The notes below the pieces were generated by a model, which saw nothing but the letters and a program-made list of their open reading frames with translations, did not search any database and was not told where the DNA came from. From Chamaecrista fasciculata (lineage: Eukaryota; Streptophyta; Magnoliopsida; Fabales; Fabaceae): 64,000 nucleotides of DNA. Where the stretch lies: positions 1 to 64,000 of the forward strand of contig QANZ01023192.1 of the NCBI GenBank assembly GCA_003254925.1. Reading direction: 5' to 3'. A program made the position numbers and the translations under genes. This document shows positions 11,304 through 22,838 of the stretch, one piece after another (within the stretch, counting starts at the first letter, position 1; every line of letters starts with the position of its first letter).

Positions 11304-11534
11304 GGAGCCTTGTGTCTTTGCTGTTCTGCTTGGTTGGTTTTATGTCGTTTTATGAGGATGTTATTAGCTTATTTCTGCCTAGGAGTTTTCAGGTCTGGTA
11401 TGCTTTTCGGTCATCTGTCTTCCTTTGCCTGAGTAGACTCCTCTGCTTTTCTGGCCTTTAGCAGGGTCAGGTTGGCTTGTTTTCCAATTGTTGGTTATGT
11501 ATTGAACAATTGGCATTGACAAAAAAAAAAAAAG
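11304..11534 (+). other. LINE 3'UTR and poly-A tail
   Basis: GT- and T-rich non-coding tail of the LINE, ending in about 13 A residues followed by G and the single N at 11535. Confidence 0.75.
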
Positions 11535-11535
11535 N

Positions 11536-13604
11536 ACTCAATGAAAAGAAAAAGGTACACACATAGATGGTAATTATATTAGTCATCACGCATTCAAAGA
11601 CAGCAAACCTCACATGATGTTGCCAATGGTGCATGCATGAGTTTCCGTGCTGGAACAGTTGACCGACGAAGTCAACAGTCATATGCCTATTTTTTATACA
11701 CCATATAGTGCTTTCGCGTGATCATTTATTGACTGCTATGATTATATACACAAGTATCTGCTTTCCTGTTATATATACACAAGTAACATACACAAGTACT
11801 TAGGAAAGTGAATTATACACAAGTAGTATGCTTTCCTGTTATGTCATGACACAAAGGAAAGACAGTTAAATTATCAGTTTAGAAGAGTATAAATATATAC
11901 ATCGAGGAGTCCAAATTTGCGCTAGCGCAATATAGAGCTTGTTACAATATATTGTTCCACAGACTAGGATAGCTTAGATTAGAATGACTTTGAATGTAAA
12001 GCTGGCGAAAAGTCATCTCTTCACTCCTTGTGCTAATGCTGTTATTACTTGTTTTCACATATAAATTAATGTTCTTTAATTTTAGGTCTACGTATATGGC
12101 TTGTACTCACATTGCTCAATCTTTACTTCATACCCTCGACAACGATCCAACTATGAGCTATCCCAAGTATTCCCAACAAAGTTCGCAAGATACCGAAAAG
12201 GGCATCTCAACATATATATTAAATTGGAAAAGTAAATTAAGAAGGTCTGGGTGGCAGAGTACACTTGAGGTTAGTTGTATATAAAATTACTAGTAATGTT
12301 GCTAAACATGAAATGGTAGCAAGAGAATAGTCTATAGATCAATCGGAATGCTAATTAAGCGTTAGTAATAAGATGGATTGGAATTACAAAATAAGGCGGA
12401 TAGGATAAGGCAATTAATAGTTAATATATAGTGGGTAAAGAGATGATAGGAGGAAAGGGTGCTTTTGGTGGAGTAGTGGGCATCCTCAGTGGAACGTGGG
12501 GAACCAAAACAATAATATGTCTATATCAGGAATCATTAAATGGACCCTATTCTCTTATGCCTTTTCATTTGTATGTTTTCATTCTTGTCTTATGCCACAA
12601 AGTTAAACTATGTTAGATTTGCAATTGCATCCTGAGCAGGATGAGATGCAGAGGGGGAGTTAATATTGGTAGATCAGTATATGTGTTCTGTAATAGAGAA
12701 TAGAGAACAGAGAATAGAGAATGAACGAGAATGTGGGGACATGATGGCACTAGGGATGATGTTTCAGACTTTTGCTTCACTCCTTTGCTACTTACAGACA
12801 AACCACAAGTAAAACCATATCCTTTATCATGCAAATACATATATATACAAATTAAAACTCCCAAATTTACATTATTAATAAAAAAATATTAACGCAAATC
12901 CCCTCCTAACACACAGCCTCCAACCACTTTCCACCACGTGTCGCTCTTGCCACCATGAGATGCATTGCCTCCCCTCACATAAATAATCAATTCTTAAGCT
13001 TCAAAAGGCAACAAAAAGATATTATATAATTAAATAGATAGAACAAATATATAAAATGAAGGCGCACGTGGGGCTCGACCTGATTTGTATTTATACTAAT
13101 AGAAGATGAGAGAAGTAAGAAAGGGATGGGGTCCCACATCGATAGGAACACAAAATGTGAGCATAATGATGATGGGGTAGCCCACGCCGGACCATCAACC
13201 GCCATGTATTGATACAGATTACAGATTACAGAACAATACTATCTCTCATCCTTCTCTTTTCATTTTTTACTCCTATCCTAACTCATCAATCGTCTAATTT
13301 AAGCTGATTATTAGAAAGTTAACTCAAATATTTAACCCTAACCCTTCAATTCCACCTCCTCATTTACCTTCTCTTTTTCTCTTGTCTCACTCACACAGGT
13401 TTCGCGGCTCTAGGAGGACCATGTTGGCCCACCCAGAGAAATAGACTGAGTATATTACATGATTACAACATTCAAAAATTAACAATAGTATAATACACTA
13501 AAGTGTGTGTAATGTAGTGTAACAAATATTGCGGACCAGCCAACCAGAGCCCGCGTGCGCTTCCTGCATTTCAAAAGAATCACTATTTTATTCTGACTAG
13601 CAAT

Positions 13605-13635
<31 letters not shown>

Positions 13636-14004
13636 CAATTCACCAAAACCTTAAACCATAGATCGAGTTGTTAGAGTAGTTTATATGCACTTTTCTCGAT
13701 CGATTTCTTTTTGTTTCTTGGTACTGATGAGTGGGCTCCTTCAATTCGCTTTTTTCCATTTCAGATTTTACACACCAGGGGCTACAAAACCCTCTTCCCA
13801 TCCCCACATATATCAATGCCAATCACCAACTCTCACTCTACACATGGAATGCTCTCCTTCTTTATTACTTTATTTAGGCGCACACAAAATGACTTGGTGC
13901 AATTCAACTTTACCTAAATCACCTGCCCAAATATATAATTCACCATTCCTTTTAACTATATCTTTTATCCAACTCCATCGATCCTGTACACCATTGGACT
14001 AAAT
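11536..14004. other. Intergenic, no gene recognised
   Basis: Small open frames here have no family resemblance and no consistent splice structure. A hexanucleotide microsatellite (TTATCA, about five units) lies at 13607-13638. The rest is unremarkable AT-rich DNA. Confidence 0.5.
13607..13638. repeat. Hexanucleotide microsatellite (TTATCA)n
   Basis: About five perfect tandem copies of the six-base unit. Confidence 0.9.
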
Positions 14005-14155
14005 CCAATAGAATGCTCATGTATCCTTCAAAATATGAAAAAAAAAAAACAAATTATGCAAAATTTATTAGCAAGCTGATNCCAATAGAATGCTCATGTA
14101 TCCTTCAAAATATGAAAAAAAAAACAAATTATGCAAAATTTATTAGCAAGCTGAT
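14005..14155. repeat. Duplicate ~75-base segment split by one N (probable assembly overlap)
   Basis: Bases 14005-14080 and 14082-14155 are the same sequence, beginning CCAATAGAATGCTCATG and ending TTATTAGCAAGCTGAT. They differ only in the length of an internal A run, and the single N at 14081 lies exactly between them. Two contig ends that overlap but were not merged give this pattern; the duplication is probably not in the genome. Confidence 0.85.
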
Positions 14156-17100
14156 AGAAAACAAAAGTGGCACGCAGATGGATGGTTGGATCGTACGTCA
14201 GTTTAATTATATTGATTCGCCCAAAATTAAATCTTAATTTTTTACTCTATTATATTCTCGTTTTCGGCTTCTTTTTTACTTATTAATTTTTTCCCCAAAA
14301 TTTGTGTCACTTATGTTCACTTTTGTGGGACTGGCTGCCACAGTGCACAGCAGCAAGAGATGGATCGCAAGCGTTGATCTCGTGTGTGCGAGTCAACCAA
14401 TATTATAGTTCTCCCTATCATTTCTATTCATTATTACTAATTACTCCTCTCGATTCCTTGTACATCAATACACATGCGTACCATTTCTCTCAATTTTCAA
14501 TTTTGTTTTCACAATGTACAAACTACAAAGTACGTGATTATTCAAAAAAAAAACATCAAGTATATTAAATTCACTTCAATTTTAATTAGGTTAGATATTT
14601 AGCATATATATGCGTAAGAATATTGGAGATAATTAAGTATGCAGAGGAGGAGAGAGAGGTAGGAGAAGTGAAAGGAAAGAATAACAAGAGAGAAGACTTT
14701 GCGGCGACAAAAGAATGAGATGAGATGAGATGAGATGAGAGCTCCAAATTTACCAAACTCATGAAGCAAGTGCAAAGGGGAATAATAGCCAATGTGGCAC
14801 TTTGCCACCTTCCTTATGGGAATGTTGGATTGATAGAAATTAGAAGCGGACAACCAATTCTCACTCTTTGATGGGAATGTTTGAATCTGTGAAGCAAACA
14901 AGAAACACCTAAGCCCAAACCCAAGCCAATGGTGGTTTTGGGTTTCGACTAGCCACCCATTTGGGCCTTCTCTTTGGGCTGTCAAAATTTCTCATGGGAT
15001 AGAAATGCTACCAAACCACCCACCAAAATGTAACGTCCCGTATAGAAAATTCCCACCCAAATTTATGTCGTTAGGAAGAGGAAATATGAAATATCGCTAA
15101 TTAATGAAATATATATCGTAGGCAAACATTTGGATATTTATATAAAGGCCGTACCATTAGGGAGGCCCCATTTTGTATGGGCCTTAGCAGGTTAGGAAAG
15201 AAAAGTAAAAGGTAGGGTGGTAGGGCCTGGAAACTGGAAAGGACAGAAACAAACAAGCGCATTAATAGGCGGAGTCCATTTGGTGATTTGGTAATCTGCC
15301 TCTAAATTTGTTGGGGTTAGAGTTGGAAGTGTCATAGTTAGAGGGAGCATAAAGAATGGCCTAGATATAAAAGCACCCCTTCCCCCATACAAAATAGCTT
15401 TGGGTTGTTTTCGGTCTAAGACAGGGTATCTATTTTGGGAGCGGTAATTAATCCTTTTATCGATATATAGTCATTCATTTAAGCAAAAATGATTCACTAT
15501 ATAATGTTTTCCATAACAATTTCAACCTTTGGATATAGCTTTTCCATACACTTATATATATGGATAATTCATAACTCACAAAAAGTGTATTTGTTTATAT
15601 ATATGTACGTGTCTAGAGGTGTTCAAACCTTTAAATTAGTTCCTTTTTTTAAAGATGTTTTATCAACCCCAATTAAAGAGAAAGTTATCAAATAAATTCC
15701 GCTTCAACTAAATTAATCCAAATTGGATAAGTTCAATAGATCAATTTTTGAATAAACAATTAAAAAGTAGATAATTTTAAAAATATGTAGTTTTCAAAAA
15801 TCAAATAAATTTATACCTATAGTAAAATAACAAATAATAACATCATTAAAACATAATAATAAATAGTGCTACTATTATTATATAATATTATATTAATGAG
15901 TTAATCATTTTGATTTGAGTGATACTACTATAGTACTATACTAGCTAGTTATGGTCTAAATGAAAAGTGAATTGATTTATTATTTAATCAATTTTCAGTT
16001 AGAATCGTCTAATTAATTGAATTACATAATCAATTTTGGTCAATTTGAATGGATTGACCTGAGCTTGACTTTAAACCTAACAGCTCTATATATATGTGAG
16101 TGACTACACTGTGTACTTGAAGTTTCAGAGTGGAATTAAGAGAAGGATAGGGAGGGATGAGGGTGAAGAAGAAGCAGGAGGCCTGAAAAGAGATGGAGGG
16201 CCACAAAATAATTACTTACACAGCAAAACCACGATCTCATATTCATTGAATTTCTACTTTATCGGTTTCAGAGATTTCAAAGATCCTCATATCCCCACAT
16301 TACAGCAACAAATAGCTTCTTGCAGGCTTTTAACACACACCCTCTTTTCCTTATATTTCGTACATTTCTTTCTCTTCTCCTTCTTCTTCTTCTTCTTTTT
16401 TTATATTTAAATGTTAATGCTCTCGCCTTAATTCAGGCTTTATTAGTGCAAGTGCAATCCAATGCATTATTCCTTCATCACAAATTAACAATATACGTTG
16501 ACTTGTTTATTCTTTATTTATTAATCTGATTTAATATGGAACCTTTTATTCTCATTATTGTAAGCGAGTAATATTATTTCAGTGTAGACTGTAGAGTAAT
16601 GCTGTGGGAGGTTTTTTATCTCTTTTTTTACACTTTATTTTAAACAAATTTTTAAATTTTCAGGTAATCGAATGCGAACTTGATCTCTCTTGTATCCTGT
16701 ATCCTGAAACCTTTATCTTCAGTCTTCATGATCCATCCCTTAAGTCCAGGTGGTCAGTGGTTCCACACTATATTGATACATGAAAAGATGTCAAATGATG
16801 AGGTGAAGAGGACTCAGAGTTTTCATAATCAACAAGGCCAAAATTACTGATAGTTTGAGAGAGTTGGACAACTTGAACTATTTATTATTTCTCAGTCATT
16901 AAATTTGATTTTTTAATTTTAATGTTAAGATATATATATATATATTAATTTATAAAATCAGATGTCGATATTAAACAAATTAAATTCAACAGCTAAAAAA
17001 TCAATTAATCAAAGTATCCATCCCTCAAAAGTATTTGTCCTTACATTTTTTTTTAAATGTATGTAAAGCTTTATACAGCAAAGAAATGGATTTGTTGAGA

Positions 17101-19000
17101 CAGAGCAATGATACTACTGCTAACTTGAGATCAGTGACGTTCCATTAATTACTCTCCTTCCTTTCTCTTTTAATTTCATGTCATAAAGATAAAAAAGAAT
17201 TTTTTGATCAAATGAGAACTGCAATCTTCAGACATTGAGTTCCACAATCCACAATTAGTACTACTATTAACGTACTCATTTTAAAAATTGTATACACAAT
17301 TTATAGTTGGTTAATTAATTATAATCATATGGATGAAATTCAAAAGGATAAAAAATGAGGAAGAATAGTTTCCCCGTCAATTAAGTACTAATAACGGAAG
17401 CTCTTATATATAAAATCTGTCGTTGTAATTAATAAAATGTTTACTGTAGAATTGAAGGAAGGAACAAAAATTGAAGTTAGCAATCTGCATGTGTGTGTGT
17501 CTCTCTATATATGCTATATATGGTGATCAGTCACCCTCTTGTTGGAGTGGAAAACTAAGAGTAAAGAGTAAAGAGAAGTAAGTAGTTAAAGAAAAGCGTG
17601 GTTACGTTGAGGGTACGATTAATTAAATAGGTGTACGTGTGCAGTAAGAGAGAAGGTGAAAGCTGAAGCTGCCCTATTTGAAGTACCTAAGCTAATCTGT
17701 GTGGCTAATACGTAACATAACATAACATAACATGTGGTCAATTAAATAATGTGTCAGCACGCATCTGTACTCTGACTTGGTTTTAAGCCCTAAAGTCATC
17801 GAGTGTAGAGAACTATATACTGTTTCATTATAGCTTTGCCATTGCTTTTTTGGCACTATCTAATTAGTAATTATGCTCCAAAGTAACTCCAACAACACCA
17901 ACTAACGTTGCACATCACACAACACAAGCCGCTTCCCTTCTACGATTCATGTCTCTCTCCATCTTCCACCACCACAACGAATCCCAATAACGTAACCATT
18001 TCCTTTTATCTCGTTGCTTTTATATATCATCCTGTTTACCTATCTCCATTTCATTGCTACAAACCACACAAATCGAATCAGCTCCATCCATTCCAACTAG
18101 TCTACTTATTATTTAATTGAATCCCTAAATAAATCTCATTCAAACATTACTCGATTATAAAGACCCATGAAGACCGGCAAGTGGTTAGTGAGGTGGTAGC
18201 GAATTATACCCTAAATTAATAGATTTAGATTTAAATTTTAGAGTTGATATTATTAAAATAATTTTAACTATTTACTTTCGATTTGAATAAAATTACTCTT
18301 GGCTCCCGTTACACAGATAGATGGAGAAAGCTTATTATTAAAAAGAAAAAAAAGAACTTATAAGGGTATATTGGGAAATTTTGCTTCTAATCTTGTTGGA
18401 TTTGTACGTTCTTGGGGCTCACAATGATATTACATTAATTAATAATGGTTAACCAAAAGAATAGATACAGAGTTATGGTCGGAGTATATACTCGTCACAG
18501 GGAATTAGTTAAGAATTTGTTTTCTGCACCGTATCTAGCTATCTTTTTTTTATTATTATTTTTGGCAAAAGAAGATAGAATACAATTGGACAAAATATCT
18601 AATTTAGGTGTTCATTTAGTCCGGCCGCTTTATAATTTTTTTTACACTGTTAGACCTTTTTTTTAGAAAAAATTACAGACAATAACAATTGATTTTATTA
18701 TTTATACGGATACGCTATACTTTACTATTTATGAGGATTGGAAATCAACTAAGGCGGAAAAGCTAGTCAAACACAAGGAAGGCATTTTATTTACGCTTTG
18801 TTTAACTTTATTTAAAAAAAAAAATCAAAATACAAGGCATATATGAGATCTACGCCTTATGTTCTGATACGATAACACACATCTATATATTTTTAGCTTT
18901 GGTCTTGAACATATTAGGCAGGTATATATCCCATACACGCCTTGTGTTTAGGGATATTAATTTTTTTGTCAAAATTTTATTTAAATCTCTAAATAATAGA
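14156..19000. other. Intergenic, no gene recognised
   Basis: AT-rich DNA without a supportable gene. Present are a (TGAGA)n tract at 14715-14740, an (AACAT)n tract near 17710-17735, and (TA)n near 16930. A segment from about 15610 (TAGAGGTGTTCAAACC) to 16085 reads like a decayed hAT-type MITE, at low confidence because I could not define its far end. A 73-codon frame at 18445-18666 has no recognisable motif. Confidence 0.45.
14715..14740. repeat. Pentanucleotide microsatellite (TGAGA)n
   Basis: About five tandem copies of the five-base unit. Confidence 0.9.
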
Positions 19001-19001
19001 N

Positions 19002-19422
19002 TATTTAGCCGTTAAGTATGACGTGGCATAGTAACTAGGATCATGATGTGACAAAATAAGATGAAGTGGACTGAAATAGGAACTATATATATGCAACATA
19101 TTAAAACTTATCTATACCCAACCACCATATATACAAAGAGTGGTACTGATAGGAACCAATCTGGTGGGGAAGAAGAGACTTCAAGCAGAAGGCACCGACG
19201 AAGTCGATGGGATCCTCAGCCAGAGTCGAACGACCAAAGCGGCGGCGACGGCAAATCGGGAAGCGGAACGAGGAAGAGGAAGTACAACTCTTTGTATATA
19301 TTGTGGTTGGGTATAGATAAGTTTTAATATGTTGCATATAGATCCTATTTCAGTCCATTTCATCTTATTTTGCCACATCATGATCCTAGTCACTATGCCA
19401 CGTCATACTTAACGGGTAAATA
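19002..19422. mobile_element. Long inverted-repeat element with captured exon fragment
   Basis: The left arm 19002-19141 and right arm 19287-19422 are reverse complements, with about six mismatches and one 4-base indel, so roughly 95% identical. Outer ends read TATTTAGCCGTTAAGTATGACG on one strand and its near match on the other. The 145-base spacer (19142-19286) is GC-rich and open, unlike the arms (see separate entry). The structure resembles a non-autonomous DNA transposon that has picked up host exon sequence. Superfamily is undetermined because an N at 19001 hides the left target site. A transcript would fold into a ~136-bp hairpin. Confidence 0.75.
19142..19286 (+). pseudogene. Captured exon fragment resembling splicing factor SF1 (branchpoint-binding protein)
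   Basis: The + strand reads through about 48 codons containing [18 protein letters not shown] and, further on, [14 protein letters not shown]. Plant SF1/branchpoint-bridging proteins have near their N-terminus an acidic stretch, an Arg/Ser-rich SRWD motif, then a GTRKRKSRW motif, and I recognise this order from memory of that family. The fragment stops abruptly at both inverted-repeat arms, lacks the KH domain and has no start codon of its own. It cannot encode a functional SF1; it is transduplicated sequence. The family assignment is moderately sure. Confidence 0.6.
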
Positions 19423-19462
19423 TAGATGGAATTCACCAAGGGACTAACGGTGGAACCTTTTG

Positions 19463-19667
19463 AGAAGTTATGGGACCAAAATTGCAACAATAAAAGTTAT
19501 GGGACCAGAATGAAACCTTTGTCATAGTTATGAGACCAAAATTGCAACAAAAAAAGTTATGGGACCAAAATGAAACCTTTGTCATAGTTATGGGACCAAA
19601 ATTGCAACAAAAAAAGTTATGGGACCAAAATGAAACCTTTGTCATAATTATGGGACCAAAAGTGCAC
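19463..19667. repeat. Tandem array, 60-bp unit, about three and a half copies
   Basis: The unit is two half-units: AGTTATGGGACCAAAATTGCAACAAAAA followed by AGTTATGGGACCAAAATGAAACCTTTGTCAT. The array is bounded on the right by GGGACCAAAAGTGCACTT, the same terminal phrase as the element at 36752-37195. Copies are almost identical, indicating recent amplification or homogenisation. Confidence 0.85.
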
Positions 19668-19919
19668 TTAAGCCTAAAAAATTTCACATATTATAGGGTT
19701 TGTTTAAAATATAACTCCTTAATCTCTTGTCAGTGTGGTAATCAAGATCGAGATTTATTAGATAGTAAAATTGTATGATCAAGATATCGATAAAAAAATA
19801 CCTTGTCAAATAGCACATAAGATCAGAATTGACTGAGATCGAAACATCCAGATAATCTTGGTCAAATTTTGAATTTCTCTGTTTTTCTTAGCATTTTGAC
19901 ATTTTTTTTAGTGTAAACA

Positions 19920-20290
19920 TACTATTTGATGGTCCCTGAATTTACACTGAATCAACTAATCAATCTATAAATAATCAAAATATATGATTTGATCATTGAA
20001 ATGTTTCAATTATCAACTATTTGCCCCCCTAAATTTGAAGTAATTTTACATTTTTTGGTCCTTCAATTTGTACTAAATTAATATTATTTGGTCCTTGAAT
20101 TTGAACTAATTTTATACTTTTTGGTCCTTAATTTATACTAAATTATTACTATTTGATCACTGAATTTGAATTAACTTTATATTTTGTAGTCTCTGAATTT
20201 GAATTAATTTAATACTTTTTGATCAATTTGTACCTTTTGGTCCTTGAATTTGACCTAGGGACCACATCGTTGGCAATTGTAATAATTAAG
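19920..20290. repeat. Degenerate tandem array of TTTGGTCCTTGAATTTGAAC-like units
   Basis: Five to six diverged units, each with TTTTGGTCC(C)TGAATTTG and an AT-rich filler, spaced roughly 55-70 bases. No coding sequence. Confidence 0.6.
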
Positions 20291-20487
20291 GGACTGATTA
20301 CTTTTGTATAATCTCTTGAATATTTTTGTATTTATCGCATACCTTTGAATGCAAAAGCATTTAGTATGTCAAATCATAGTTAATGTCAAGCGTTTAACGA
20401 AATTAGTTTAAGACTAATTTGAATTAAATGAAATTGAGAAATCAATTTAAAATCTATCCCATACATAAAGAACCAATTTGAAGTTTT

Positions 20488-20583
20488 GGACTATATATTG
20501 TCAAATTTGGCCTATATATATAATTAGGCATGAATGGCCTATATATTGTCAAATTTGGCCTATATATATATATAATTAGGCAT
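20488..20583. repeat. Tandem duplication of a ~50-bp segment
   Basis: Two copies of a segment containing CTATATATTGTCAAATTTGG and ending in ATAATTAGGCAT, differing by a few substitutions and TA-run length. Confidence 0.8.
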
Positions 20584-20790
20584 TTGTACCTTACCATATC
20601 AAAACACAAAGCGTAAGTTTATGCTTTATAGATAACTTGCGTATGGATTTTTTTTAAAGAAAAAAGGTTAAATGAAGTGTAGATGGAGTAAACACCTAGC
20701 GTTTTGTCAAAGCGTTTAATTAATATATGCGTAACATACATGCCTTGTGTTTAGGTTGATTTCACAGCTGATGAACAATAAAAATAACTT

Positions 20791-20977
20791 GGGGTCCTTC
20801 TAACATGTGTTCTAAAGGCATATAGTTAAGGTTTCTTTTGATTGGTCAAGTGAATTTTTAAACATATAAAAAATATTTTTTTTAAATAAATTTTTGTAAA
20901 TTTCAAGATATGAGATGCTCTACTAACCAATAAATTTTTTTTTAAATTTGTCCTAAAAACACATGTTAAATAAATAC
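20791..20977. mobile_element. Mutator-like MITE, copy 1
   Basis: About 187 bases, starting GGGGTCCTTCTAACATGTG and ending ACATGTTAAATAAATAC. Inside it carries AAGGTTTCTTTTGATTGGTC on the left and the near-inverse AACCAAT... near the right end, plus the shared core TTTCAAGATATGAGATGCTCT. Flanking 9-mers AAATAACTT (20782-20790) and ACATAACTT (20976-20984, overlapping the element edge) match at 8 of 9 positions. Same family as 24920-25103 and 36455-36639. Confidence 0.75.
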
Positions 20978-21784
20978 ATAACTTATTAGTCGTGTGAAGA
21001 GAAATCAATATAATACTTAAAAAATGAAATAATGGCATAATAACAAGGGAAAACTGGGGCATTGGGTTGAACAGACGTTGAATTATATTGGTCAAGTTTG
21101 CTCATCGCTGACACATATAAGTTCAATGATTTTGTAGAGAAGTTGGAGTTCACCCATTCCCATTAGTGAAGGAATGATGACACGATTACCTTTTTGGGGA
21201 TGAGGGAATCCCAAAGTAGGGCAGCAGAGGCCGATGGCGATGGTTCTGAAATTTCATGTCTCTCAGATCAATGAGTTATATATATTAATTATTATTATTA
21301 TTATATCTACGTTTATATACAATTATATAATCAAGAAAAGGAAAATTGGGAAGCATCAATTTCACCAAAGACTGGGCTGTTTGCAAAATTTGAAATGGAA
21401 ACTTGAGAGAGATCGTGGAGGAGAAGGAGGGATGGGAAAAGATTCTAACCAAATCAGCAAACAGAAGCCAAAGAGAAATATAAATTTAGTAAAGGACAAA
21501 GGTGGTAAGCATCAAGGGGCAAGTCTCTGTTCACTGAGATGTTTTTTACTGACTTAATTTCATATCAGTCTGTGCAAGGCCAGCAAGCAAGATGGAGTAG
21601 TCAAATCACCAAAAGCAAATAACATTATTATACATATATTATTAATTCACTTATATATATATATATTATATATTATATAGCTAGGTTACATGAAGATGGC
21701 GCCTGTTTTGGAGCTACACCTCTAGTTTTAGGCTTTTATTTAGCTAGGTATCACTACTGGATCTGAATTCCGAAGAAGAGACTA

Positions 21785-21803
21785 GAGAGAGAGAGAGAGA
21801 GAG
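21785..21803. repeat. Dinucleotide microsatellite (GA)n
   Basis: About nine perfect GA units. Confidence 0.9.
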
Positions 21804-22071
21804 GGAAAGCCTAGCTACCCGTAGCTATAAGAAGGAGGAGAAGGATTGCATATAATAATATATAATATATAATATAATGTAATATAGTGGGTTTGTTGTA
21901 ACATTGATGAGAAAAATATGTTTGAAAAGGGAAGAGTTGTGTTTGAGGCATGAAGGGCACACCGCAAGACAACACCCTCTTTAACTATTGAAAACAACAG
22001 GTGAGAGTGTGAAAGCTGCTATATCAACCCATGCACACGTCCCTTTCTGGCTCCTCTCCCCCACATCTACC

Positions 22072-22094
22072 GCCTCTCTCTCTCTCTCTCTCTC
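22072..22094. repeat. Dinucleotide microsatellite (CT)n
   Basis: About eleven perfect CT units. Confidence 0.9.
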
Positions 22095-22838
22095 ATCGGG
22101 AATGCCAACCACACATACACATGTTTCCTTGATAAAATAAATCCTACTTCATATATCAATATATGTGTTCATCACTTCATGTAATAATAATCAAATAAAT
22201 AAGTGATCATTTCGATCTCTATATATTAAGTAATTAACTACTCTACTACTTAATTAAGATATGTATATTAAAAATTTAAAAAGTAATAAAAGGAAGTCGT
22301 ATCATAAAAATGAAAAACATAATTAAATTATTTTTAAATTCAATTCTATATATACTTAAATCAATATCATTAACCTTAAAAACAAAGTTAACAATAATAA
22401 ATTAACCCTCTCTACCATAACTTGCACGATGTATATCATGTATATGTTTGTTTACACGATGCATGCATGCATATCCACATGTATGGTTGCCTTGCATACA
22501 TATATAGATGCATATGATGATGAAGGGATGGGCCTATAAACATACAAGACCAAATAGGCAGAGGAAGAGAAGGTCATTTCTCTTTCTCTTTCCCTTTCCC
22601 AGCCTCAAGATATCTACTAGATCAAAACAGTTCATCCATCCTATTCCTATCTCTCTCTTTCTCTTTCTCTTTCTCTGTCTCTCTGCGCCTTACTTTCTCA
22701 ACTCATAATCAAAAAAAGCATATATCCAAGGTGGTGGGTGGTTAAGCTGTCAATCTATCTATCTATCAATCAATCAATCAAGAGACCAATCATCAAAATC
22801 AAAAGGGAGTGCGTGGGGGGTACCAAGTAGCAAAGATC

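Larger units (their letters stand above)
5261..11534 (+). mobile_element. Apparently intact L1-type (RIL) LINE retrotransposon
   Basis: Order: short 5'UTR, ORF1 (5440-7179), ORF2 (7176-11303), ~215-base 3'UTR, and a poly-A tail of about 13 A. Both ORFs are uninterrupted and all visible catalytic motifs are present, so the copy is young and may be autonomous. Single Ns at 5260 and 11535 sit at its two ends, meaning the assembled piece between them is essentially the LINE alone. The target-site duplication therefore cannot be checked, and the exact placement rests on the scaffold. The plant L1 clade with a C-terminal RNase H fits best. Confidence 0.9.
20985..22838. other. Intergenic / upstream region of the YABBY gene
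   Basis: No gene seen. Contains (GA)n at 21785-21803, (CT)n at 22072-22094 and a CT-rich tract at 22640-22685. The CT-rich stretch just upstream of the YABBY start resembles a typical plant 5'UTR. A cluster GATGCATGCATGCAT near 22458-22472 contains overlapping RY-type CATGCA motifs. The transcription start is not assigned. Confidence 0.45.

Noticed and set aside
14599..14985. 128-codon minus-strand frame
   Set aside because: It overlaps a microsatellite (TGAGA)n and has no recognisable domain.
18445..18666. 73-codon frame, candidate small membrane protein
   Set aside because: No recognisable motif, T-rich composition and no promoter or splice context; best explained by chance.
19463..19667. 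CRISPR-like regularly spaced repeats
   Set aside because: The whole unit repeats, with no unique spacers, and the genome is a plant's; it is an ordinary tandem repeat.
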